A DNA stretch of 6,938 nucleotides, from positions 2,175-9,112 of the forward strand of contig NVWJ01000007.1 of assembly GCA_002746235.1 (NCBI GenBank), read 5' to 3'. Below, in pieces: positions 1-6,422 of this stretch. A program made the position numbers and the translations under genes. Positions within the stretch are counted from its first letter, which is position 1. Each line of letters starts with the position of its first letter. This DNA comes from Planctomycetota bacterium. Its GTDB lineage: Bacteria > Planctomycetota > UBA1135. The notes under the pieces are model-generated. The model saw nothing but the letters and a program-made list of their open reading frames with translations, searched no databases and was not told the origin of the DNA.

Positions 1-2
1 GT

Positions 3-398
3 GAACGCGCGGCAGAGGAATTCCTGACTGGCTTCGATGCTATCCGTGTTCATCAAGCTCACTTTCGCGGCGATTCGCTCTTTGCCTGGGATCGGATTGA
101 GGCCATGCTGGAGTTGCCGCATGAAGCTCAATACCTTGAGGATCTTGCCGCGACCAAGGGCACAGCCATGAGCGAGTTCCAAGATGGCCCCTTCCTTGGC
201 CCAGTGACCAAGATTTATGTCAACACCAAGGGGTGGCGGTTGCGCGCAAGAGTTTGGCAGTTGCATGAAACTGAGGAGCAGGCGGAAGAGATCATGGCCT
301 TACTCGAATTTGATGAAAGCAAGCCCGGTGGTTTTTCATGGGTTGAATTGAAGTTGCCTTCGTGGATGCTTTCAACCGAAGAGTTACAAACCCAATGA
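3..398 (+). CDS. C-terminal part of an unrecognised protein (5' end outside the window)
   Basis: The frame starting at base 3 is open from the window edge to the TGA at 396-398, giving 131 residues that begin ERAAEEFL and end STEELQTQ. The first ATG in view is at 105, but the frame continues upstream of it in the same protein-like style, so the true start probably lies outside the window. The visible part is acidic, rich in Glu and Trp, with no signal peptide, membrane segment or motif I can name. A stretch near residues 68-85 (VTKIYVNTKGWRLRARVW) looks like alternating beta structure. The stop overlaps the next gene's ATG as ATGA (395-398), so the two are probably cotranscribed and translationally coupled. 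I do not recognise the family and assign no function. That it is coding is well supported; the start is unknown. Confidence 0.75.
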   Translation, partial: ERAAEEFLTGFDAIRVHQAHFRGDSLFAWDRIEAMLELPHEAQYLEDLAATKGTAMSEFQDGPFLGPVTKIYVNTKGWRLRARVWQLHETEEQAEEIMALLEFDESKPGGFSWVELKLPSWMLSTEELQTQ

Positions 399-1321
399 AT
401 CAACCACCGCTGGAAGTCGTGCTTGCACTCGGTGGTGGCGCTGCGCGTGGGCTTGCGCACATAGGAGTGATTCGTGTTCTAGAACAACACGGCGTGGTGG
501 TGCGAGGGATTGCGGGCACCAGCATTGGTGCGATTGTTGGTGGTTTATTTGCCGCAGGGAAATTGAATCACTTTGAAGATTACATTTGTAAGTTAGACGC
601 AAAAGGCATGTTGCGCTTGCTTGACCCAGTGGTGCCACGCGCCGGTCTGATCGGCGGTAATCGTGTGGTTCATCAGCTGCATGAATTCATTGGCGAGGTG
701 CAACTCGAGGACCTCGAGATTCCGTTTTGTGCAATTGCCACTAACTTGGAAACCGGGGCAGAAGTCATTTTACGGCAAGGAAGTGTGGTCGATGCCATCC
801 GTGCAAGTTTCGCTATTCCAGGAGTCTTCACGCCACTGCAAATCAACGGGGAGTGGTTGGTCGATGGCGGCGTAAGCACGCCAGTCCCGATTCAACCTGC
901 ACGCGCTTTGTTTCCGGACCTCCCCATCATCGCGGTCAACCTCAGCAATATCGATAACGTGTTTGCGGAGACCTCGGAGACCGGTCCTGCACATCCGAAA
1001 ACTGAAGCCGAGCGTGAAATCGGACGCATTGAGAGATTGCTGAAACGCATGGGCGGCGACCGTAATCAGCGTCCGAGCATGTTGACTTCGATTTCCGATT
1101 CGGTGTTGCATATGGAGAACCGCATCTCGCGCTTTCAAATTGCAGCCGACCAACCGGATTTACTATTAGAGCCAGCAGTTTACGGCGTGGGCTTGTTCGA
1201 TTTTCATCGCGCTACTCCCATTATTGCTGCCGGGGCAGAGTGTGCACTTCAGGCCATCGAGGCAGGCGCTTTGAACAAACTCACTGCCAAGTCACATCCG
1301 GCTCACCCGCCGCGCGATTAG
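395..1321 (+). CDS. rssA: RssA-like patatin family phospholipase/acylhydrolase
   Basis: A predicted serine acyl hydrolase of the bacterial patatin/NTE group, acting on phospholipid or lysophospholipid acyl esters through a Ser-Asp dyad. Using the ATG at 395 (308 aa), the oxyanion-hole loop GGGAARG is at residues 13-19, the nucleophile elbow GTSIG at 41-45 (Ser43) and the dyad Asp in DGG at 157-159 (Asp157), so all catalytic parts are present. The C-terminal stretch (about 232-274, with S.LHMENRISR, ADQPDLLLEP and FDFHRA) resembles the E. coli RssA/YchK tail, and the length is typical of RssA. No signal peptide is seen, so it is probably cytoplasmic or at the inner face of the membrane. The start at 395 is preferred over the in-frame ATG at 362 because it gives the normal short lead before LALGGG, a purine-rich GAAGAG lies upstream (378-383), and it couples by ATGA to the preceding gene. 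The 3' end overlaps the opposing adenosyltransferase gene by 41 bp. Physiological substrate is not deducible. Confidence 0.93.
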   Translation: MNQPPLEVVLALGGGAARGLAHIGVIRVLEQHGVVVRGIAGTSIGAIVGGLFAAGKLNHFEDYICKLDAKGMLRLLDPVVPRAGLIGGNRVVHQLHEFIGEVQLEDLEIPFCAIATNLETGAEVILRQGSVVDAIRASFAIPGVFTPLQINGEWLVDGGVSTPVPIQPARALFPDLPIIAVNLSNIDNVFAETSETGPAHPKTEAEREIGRIERLLKRMGGDRNQRPSMLTSISDSVLHMENRISRFQIAADQPDLLLEPAVYGVGLFDFHRATPIIAAGAECALQAIEAGALNKLTAKSHPAHPPRD

Positions 1322-1832
1322 CTTCGCGGGCAAAGGTGAACAACCAGTCAGACAAACGGTTCAAGTAAGCCAAGTGTTCGGGCTGGACTTGGCCTGCGGA
1401 CTCCATGGCAAGTGAAGTTACCAGGCGCTCTGCCCGACGGCATACGCTACGCGCCATATGCAGGCGCGCGGACAGCTCGCTGCCTCCTGGCAGGATGAAA
1501 TTCTTCAAGGGCTCGAGCCTGTCATCCCAGGCATCGATTTCACCTTCCAACTTCGCTATGGCGCTTTCTTCCCAAGCTGGCAGATGGGAGCGTGTGGCAG
1601 CGGAAGCTTCGGAAGGAGTGGCCAACCAAGAGCCAATCGAAAACAGGAGAGCTTGCACACGCCGCAAGCGTTCTAAATCCGAGCCTTCGGCACAAATGGC
1701 GCACCAACCGAGAACCGAGTTGAGTTCATCTACGTCTCCGTAGGCAGCAATCCTAGATGATGATTTTGCCACACGAACTCCACCGAACAAACCGGTTTCT
1801 CCTTCATCACCACCACGAGTGTAAATGCGCAT
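1281..1832 (-). CDS. pduO: PduO-type ATP:cob(I)alamin adenosyltransferase
   Basis: Transfers the 5'-deoxyadenosyl group of ATP to cob(I)alamin to form adenosylcobalamin (coenzyme B12). It is a cytoplasmic enzyme, trimeric in the known family. The 183-aa product has the family's usual length and diagnostic motifs: the N-terminal ATP-binding signature IYTRGGDEGETGLFGG (3-18) with Lys23, the AYGDVDELNS segment (30-39, Asp35), the KNFILPGG segment (110-117, Phe112) and the MARSVCRRAER helix (126-136, Arg128 and Arg132). Asp35, Phe112, Arg128 and Arg132 are the residues I recall as important for cobalamin and ATP handling in Lactobacillus PduO. The ATG at 1832 is the family's normal start; no convincing Shine-Dalgarno precedes it. 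It lies 23 bp after the stop of the secreted peptidase gene on the same strand, so cotranscription or coupling is likely, although the functions are unrelated. No cobalamin riboswitch is visible upstream. The 3' end overlaps the convergent patatin gene. Confidence 0.95.
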   Translation of the reverse strand: MRIYTRGGDEGETGLFGGVRVAKSSSRIAAYGDVDELNSVLGWCAICAEGSDLERLRRVQALLFSIGSWLATPSEASAATRSHLPAWEESAIAKLEGEIDAWDDRLEPLKNFILPGGSELSARLHMARSVCRRAERLVTSLAMESAGQVQPEHLAYLNRLSDWLFTFAREANRAAGEPDVTWQ

Positions 1833-1841
1833 GATGAGATT

Positions 1842-1859
1842 GTAGGCGTTGCTGCCTAC
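1842..1859 (-). other. Short hairpin between peptidase stop and adenosyltransferase start
   Basis: A perfect 6-bp inverted repeat, GTAGGC/GCCTAC, encloses a 6-base loop. It contains the TAG stop of the peptidase gene (1858-1856) and ends 9 bases before the adenosyltransferase ATG. There is no T-run after it, so it is not a standard terminator. It could modulate coupling or initiation of the downstream gene, or be chance. Confidence 0.3.
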
Positions 1860-4075
1860 TTGACGTAAAGCATCTTGATGTGCGCCAGGAAGCGTTCTTC
1901 CAAACCGTCAAGATCGATGTCTGCAAAAGCAGAATCCATCACTTGCGATGCGGAAGGTGAATTTTTAAAGCCCTGAAAGAGATCGTCGAAAATCTTCTTC
2001 TCTTCACGCCCCGAGTTGCGGAGAAAGTGTACAAACGCCCAACCCTGCGCATAATGCAAACCAATATGCCCCTGGTAGAAAGCATAAGTAGGCATTCTTA
2101 GAAAGTTTTCCAATGGCATGTGCGTTTGCATCAAGAGTGCGAGGTGGTCCTGATTGGCTTGGCCCTCGGTGAACTTTCCGTTCACCGTTTCGTACAGCTC
2201 CATGTACTCAGCCATACCTTCATTGAACCAACGCGGTGTTCCTGGGGCCACCATATCTAGGTACTGGTGGAAGCCCTCGTGCACAATAGTGCGAAACATC
2301 ATTTCCCGCTGTGGCACATTCCAAATCAGGAGTTGCTTCAAGTACGGGCTGTAAAGTCCCGCCGTGTTTTCGCGGGAGCTGCCGAAAGAATCCTCTGCAT
2401 AACGCATGTAACTGGCCTCTCCGCTGAACAGATAAACCCGAAACTTTGTTTTCTCAAGTCCCTTGATGCGACCGAGGTGCACGGAGTAGGAGCGGAATGC
2501 ACTCTCCAACAAGCGCGAAGCCTCTTTACAAAGGTCTTCACTCATGTCCGACTGAATGTCGTAATGCTTGGATTGAAAGCGATAGGTCTTAGGCCAGTGC
2601 GGACCAGAGACCGCCTTGTCAATTTGCTCCTGCATCTTCTCGCCCTCGCTGCCAAGGATTCCCTGGCTCCTTGCTTCGCGCACCAGCTGCTGAGCTTCCT
2701 TCAAGTGCAAATCCAAAATCTCGTTATCGACCATGGCCTCGACCACCTTCCCGGATTGGGGCCAGCGGTTTTGCGCTTGCTTGAGGATGGTGCGCGCTTC
2801 TTGAAACTCGCGCATCCGTCCAAGCAAACCAGCTAATAGGATGACCGAAGGTTGATGCTCAGGGCACGCCTTCACGATACGCCTTGCGGCATCCATGGCC
2901 CCTTCAATATTTCCATGCACGCTATACAGCTCGGTTCGTAAAAAGTCGGCCGCAAACGAAGGCAGTCCCTCTTCTTCTGCTGCACTTTCAATACGTGATG
3001 CGATCTCATCAACCTCGCTCGCGCGATTGTAAATCTCTTCGCGCAAATCGTTAAACACTTCCATTTCAGAACTGTGCAGCTTTTCGCCTGGGTAAATACG
3101 GAAGCTTTCTTCGCCCCTGCCACGTTTAGATTTCGAACCGGCTCCAGTTCGACCACGCAAAGAAGAGCCACCATTTTCCGGCTTTCCCGATGCCTCCACA
3201 GCGGCGCCCTCCTCAAACAACCAGGCCGGCAATTCCTCTTCCGCTGAATAATGCTGCTCAAACTCCGAGCGCTTATCCTGCATGACTTCATCAATCATGC
3301 CAGCAATCCAACTGGTATCGACTTCCCCTTTAATAGTGAGCTCCATGCTTTCAAGTTCATAGTCGGTCAAGCCCATGAAGTAGAAAATCCCATAATCGTC
3401 TTTCGGACGTTTATAGCTCATCAATTTCTTGCCGCCTGCCTTAGCCGTGACTTTGCCCTTCTTCACGTCGAGAAAAACAACGAACGGCTTACCTGGCTTA
3501 ATCGGCTGCTTCTCCGAAGTCTCTAGAACTTCGGTTTGACGATCACCCTTGAGCCACGCAATGGTTGGCTTGTACTCATGGTCGCCAAAACTAACCAGCC
3601 ACGGATGATCTGTCGTCCACCCAATATAAAACGCAATAGGCTCACTGGTCGGATAATGTTCCCCCTTCATTTCAATCGAGTAGCTGCCAGTAAATCGTGG
3701 TGGAAACGCGTAGGATCCCCTTGAATGCTCAAAGGAAGCAAGCTCGCTGCCAAAGAAAACGACTTCGAGCTTCCCCTTGAGAGCATCGTACTTTTTCACT
3801 TTACCGACAACGACATCATCAGCGGTAGGAGCTTCGTAATTCAAGAACAACGTGATGCGTTCCATGTCTTGCAAGATGCGGCGCTTATCCAAATAAACAT
3901 ATGTCGCACGCTCGTTTTCTTGAAGCAGCTTAAGCATTCCGTCCGAAGCTTTTTGCCATTGACCGCGATCCATTTTGGCCTCCACCGACTTCAGAGCTTG
4001 AGTATAGGATTGTTGATCTTGCGCCGCCGCCGCGGAAGCAAGACACAAAACGGCAAAGGGAACAAAGAGCTTCAT
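1856..4075 (-). CDS. Secreted DUF1570/peptidase-MA-like putative zinc metallopeptidase with TPR-like region
   Basis: 739 aa. The N terminus (MKLFVPFAVLCLASAAAA, then QD) is a clear Sec signal peptide, probably cut after Ala18, so the protein acts outside the cytoplasm. About 95-250 is a beta-rich, LamG/jelly-roll-like region. About 296-322 is a Gly/Ser/Lys/Arg linker with no counterpart in the neighbouring paralogue. About 370-475 is TPR-like helical repeats. About 495-739 is a gluzincin-type peptidase domain with HEGFH at 599-603 (zinc ligands His599 and His603, base Glu600) and the WFNEGMAEY segment at 616-624 (Glu619 as likely third ligand). This matches the peptidase-MA/DUF1570 pattern known mainly from planctomycetes; the substrate is unknown. 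The ATG overlaps the upstream gene's stop as ATGA (4075-4072), and a good GGAG lies 5 bases before it. It is a tandem paralogue of the gene at 4072-6255. A peptidase-like fold is well supported; activity and substrate are inferred. Confidence 0.85.
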   Translation of the reverse strand: MKLFVPFAVLCLASAAAAQDQQSYTQALKSVEAKMDRGQWQKASDGMLKLLQENERATYVYLDKRRILQDMERITLFLNYEAPTADDVVVGKVKKYDALKGKLEVVFFGSELASFEHSRGSYAFPPRFTGSYSIEMKGEHYPTSEPIAFYIGWTTDHPWLVSFGDHEYKPTIAWLKGDRQTEVLETSEKQPIKPGKPFVVFLDVKKGKVTAKAGGKKLMSYKRPKDDYGIFYFMGLTDYELESMELTIKGEVDTSWIAGMIDEVMQDKRSEFEQHYSAEEELPAWLFEEGAAVEASGKPENGGSSLRGRTGAGSKSKRGRGEESFRIYPGEKLHSSEMEVFNDLREEIYNRASEVDEIASRIESAAEEEGLPSFAADFLRTELYSVHGNIEGAMDAARRIVKACPEHQPSVILLAGLLGRMREFQEARTILKQAQNRWPQSGKVVEAMVDNEILDLHLKEAQQLVREARSQGILGSEGEKMQEQIDKAVSGPHWPKTYRFQSKHYDIQSDMSEDLCKEASRLLESAFRSYSVHLGRIKGLEKTKFRVYLFSGEASYMRYAEDSFGSSRENTAGLYSPYLKQLLIWNVPQREMMFRTIVHEGFHQYLDMVAPGTPRWFNEGMAEYMELYETVNGKFTEGQANQDHLALLMQTHMPLENFLRMPTYAFYQGHIGLHYAQGWAFVHFLRNSGREEKKIFDDLFQGFKNSPSASQVMDSAFADIDLDGLEERFLAHIKMLYVK

Positions 4076-6255
4076 TTAAACTCCAGAGTGCCCAGCAGTT
4101 TCACAAACTGAGAATAAGCTCGCTGGCCAACGTTGGGGCCTCCCCAGCGCTCGAACACGTCATCTACCGTTTCAGCCCAAGTCTTGCCCGAGCGGGGCCC
4201 TTCAATTAACTGGTCGATGACATCCAAGTCACTTTCTTGACCGCCTAAGGTTAGGGCTAGCATCATGAGCCATGCTTGGACTTCCATATTGCGCTCTGCC
4301 TCAAGTGCGTAATACATGGGGTCACTCATATGGAGCATGACCGCGAAAGGGATGAGCTCATCTTCCTTTCCTGTCCGCATCAAATGGGCTCCACGTTTGG
4401 AAAGTGTTTTCATTTTGCGGCCTGGGATGACGCCCGCATCTCCTACGATTTCGGCAAGTCCAATGCTTGCCCAGACCGGATATTCCGGATGGATGCGTTT
4501 CCCAATCTGAATCATCAACTCGCGACGCAGCGAAGATTTCAGATCTTCTTCGTTGGGGTTAGCCCAGGCAATCACCGCACCATATTCCTGAGAATAGAAC
4601 CCTGCTGCCGATGGATGTGCCATGGCAATGATCTCGGTGGTGAATTCTTCATAGTCCCAACGGTCTGCAAACAAAAAGACGCGTAGCTTCTCCTCCTTTT
4701 GCAATGTATCTTCCGGCAAGAATCCCTTAGAACGCACAATCTCTCGTGCTAGCCAATTGGTGAGAGCCTCTAGAGCATCACGCGGCAAATCGCTAGTCAC
4801 TTCCAAGTGAGCTCCCGTTTCTGTGCGCATGCCTTTGCCGAGCGGTTTCTCGCGATGCGCAAGTAAATCGAAACAACGCTCCTTCAACTCGTCAGGCAAG
4901 TCCTCTTCCCTTTCCAAAAAAAACTTTAGGTCATCGGCCATGTTAATCCGCATGAGTAATAACGCGGCCTGAATGACAAAACTTGGGTCGTCTGGATTCT
5001 TCAGGTAAAACTTCTTGGCGGTGTCCCAGCACTGATCACCATTCCCTTCCATAGCAAGAGATTCGATGAGCAGGTGCTGGGTTGGAGCATGGTTGAGTTC
5101 GGATTGCAGCACGTTATTGGCGTGGCCGCGAGCATAGCTCCAGTATCCGCCTTCAAAAGCAGTGAGTAAGGAACCATATTGGCGCAGAACTTCTGGCAGC
5201 CCGTCCGGTGGGGTGTCTTGAAACCAAGTCAAGGTATAGACTGGCAAGCCTCTGGATCGGGAACTGTGCACCGAATCAAGCGCCGCCTTCCACGCGTCTT
5301 CTTCTTCAGGGCTTAGATCCCCTCCCGGGCGCTCCAACTGATTTAAATTGAAACCGGAGACACTCAAATGGGAGTGCACCCACTCTGGAAAATGTTCCTT
5401 AGGATCTACCTGGGAACGAAAACGCTCGCGGCTTTGTTCGCGAATGCGCTGGACCAAATCAGCCATGCCCTCGAGGTCCAACACACCATCGTATTCCACC
5501 GCAGTGAGCGCACCATCTTCTAATCCTTCCACGGTAATGAAACCAATCGGGGCTTTGCCGGATTTGAAACTCAGGTACTTCTTATTGCCCGCATAGATGG
5601 ACAAGCTCGAGCCCGTGCCTTTCACTTGAATGAGGATCTTCTTGCCTGGGGCGGGCAGTTTTTTATCCTCGCGGTCCATGAGTTCAAAGCCACCGTCCTT
5701 CACCCTATAAGCCTTAGCCACCTGACGATTCAATCCAGAAGCATTGAGCCCGCAATCAATCTCAAACTGTTGCCCGGCCTGATTATCCATCAGAAAACGA
5801 ATCTGCCCCTTCGCAGGATAGGGAGTCAGTTCCAAAGCAAGACGAAACTTGCCCTTCATGCTGATTGGAAAGCGTAAAACACCTCCCGAAATCGAGAAAT
5901 CGCCAAGCTGATTCTCACCTTCCCAACGTAGCTTGAACAGTCCAGTTTTCTCTTTATAGGAACGAATCTCCGCAAGGAATGGAAGGTCTGGAACCTCTGC
6001 ATCGGCGGTTCCTTTGCTCGCCTCAGCCTTCATTTTCAAATAAAGGCTATCGATGAGTACATCTTGGATGGCCGGCAAATGCTTTAGCAACAAGGCATCG
6101 CCCTCGTGATCTTCGACTAGCTTGACCACCGAGACATAAGCGGCAGCACCATCTCCCGCATTCACATAAGTGCGCGCTTGATTGAGTTCCTCACGTAAAC
6201 CAGATGGCTCTTGAGGCGAAAAGATAAACAGTGGGAGTAAGAGGAATGGCAGCAT
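4072..6255 (-). CDS. Secreted paralogue of the peptidase, predicted catalytically inactive
   Basis: 727 aa with the same layout as the downstream protein: hydrophobic N terminus (MLPFLLLPLFIFSPQ), helical segment, beta-rich LamG-like region (about 105-258), TPR-like helices (about 350-465) and a peptidase-MA-like C-terminal region (about 480-727). From about residue 480 to 603 it aligns without gaps to the 739-aa protein at a constant offset of 21: KLRVFLF with KFRVYLF, AAGFYS with TAGLYS, W595 with W616, and E602 of LAE with E623 of MAE. HEGFH becomes RELMI (578-582) and the NEG Glu becomes Ile598. Both zinc histidines and the third ligand are therefore lost and only the Glu of HExxH is kept, so zinc catalysis is not expected. 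The signal peptide lacks basic n-region residues, but an in-frame stop 11 codons upstream and the absence of another ATG/GTG/TTG leave ATG 6255 as the best start. Only a weak GGA precedes it. It may be a pseudo-enzyme partner or regulator of its neighbour. Confidence 0.85.
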   Translation of the reverse strand: MLPFLLLPLFIFSPQEPSGLREELNQARTYVNAGDGAAAYVSVVKLVEDHEGDALLLKHLPAIQDVLIDSLYLKMKAEASKGTADAEVPDLPFLAEIRSYKEKTGLFKLRWEGENQLGDFSISGGVLRFPISMKGKFRLALELTPYPAKGQIRFLMDNQAGQQFEIDCGLNASGLNRQVAKAYRVKDGGFELMDREDKKLPAPGKKILIQVKGTGSSLSIYAGNKKYLSFKSGKAPIGFITVEGLEDGALTAVEYDGVLDLEGMADLVQRIREQSRERFRSQVDPKEHFPEWVHSHLSVSGFNLNQLERPGGDLSPEEEDAWKAALDSVHSSRSRGLPVYTLTWFQDTPPDGLPEVLRQYGSLLTAFEGGYWSYARGHANNVLQSELNHAPTQHLLIESLAMEGNGDQCWDTAKKFYLKNPDDPSFVIQAALLLMRINMADDLKFFLEREEDLPDELKERCFDLLAHREKPLGKGMRTETGAHLEVTSDLPRDALEALTNWLAREIVRSKGFLPEDTLQKEEKLRVFLFADRWDYEEFTTEIIAMAHPSAAGFYSQEYGAVIAWANPNEEDLKSSLRRELMIQIGKRIHPEYPVWASIGLAEIVGDAGVIPGRKMKTLSKRGAHLMRTGKEDELIPFAVMLHMSDPMYYALEAERNMEVQAWLMMLALTLGGQESDLDVIDQLIEGPRSGKTWAETVDDVFERWGGPNVGQRAYSQFVKLLGTLEFK
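4081..4084 (-). promoter_or_regulatory. Shine-Dalgarno of the peptidase gene, inside the upstream gene
   Basis: GGAG on the minus strand sits 5 bases before the ATG at 4075, within the last codons of the upstream paralogue. With the ATGA overlap it fixes this start and implies coupled translation of the two paralogues. Confidence 0.6.
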
Positions 6256-6316
6256 GGGAAATCCGTAAATCGGTACCTTTGCATGATATCAATGACCTCA
6301 GAGCAAAGGGGATATC
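6256..6316 (-). promoter_or_regulatory. Probable promoter/leader region of the three-gene minus-strand cluster
   Basis: This 61-bp stretch lies between the terminator of the peroxiredoxin gene and the ATG of the 727-aa gene, so by position it should hold the promoter of the cluster. I cannot pick out convincing -35 and -10 boxes. The 8-mer GATATCAA occurs twice (6285-6292 and 6311-6318), each containing the palindrome GATATC, 26 bp apart. This could be an operator or chance. Confidence 0.25.
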
Positions 6317-6351
6317 AAAAAAACGAAACACCTCAGCCAAAGGCCAAGGTG
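6317..6351 (-). terminator. Rho-independent terminator of the peroxiredoxin gene
   Basis: Read on the minus strand, CACCT (6351-6347) pairs with AGGTG (6333-6329). GGC/GCC pairs inside it across a 2x2 mismatch, with a 3-base loop. The stem is followed at once by TTTCGTTTTTTT (6328-6317). Stem plus U-tract is the standard intrinsic terminator layout. It lies about 70 bases beyond the peroxiredoxin stop and separates that gene from the peptidase cluster. Confidence 0.75.
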
Positions 6352-6422
6352 CTTCAAGGGGAAAAGACAAAAAGCGCCAGGGACAGAGCTACCGCCCCCA
6401 ACACTTTTCGCTTGATGGAATC

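Noticed and set aside
362..394. Upstream in-frame ATG at 362 as the patatin start
   Set aside because: It would add 11 residues not typical before the GGGxxRG loop and create a longer overlap with the previous gene. The ATGA-coupled ATG at 395 fits better.
1310..1329. CCGCG/CGCGG inverted repeat at the patatin stop as a terminator
   Set aside because: It has a 5-bp stem, a 10-base loop and no T-run on either strand, and it lies within coding sequence of both genes.
2267..2836. Plus-strand open frame of 189 codons inside the peptidase gene
   Set aside because: It lies opposite a gene with signal peptide, HExxH motif and a paralogue. Its own translation shows no family features, so it is a shadow frame.
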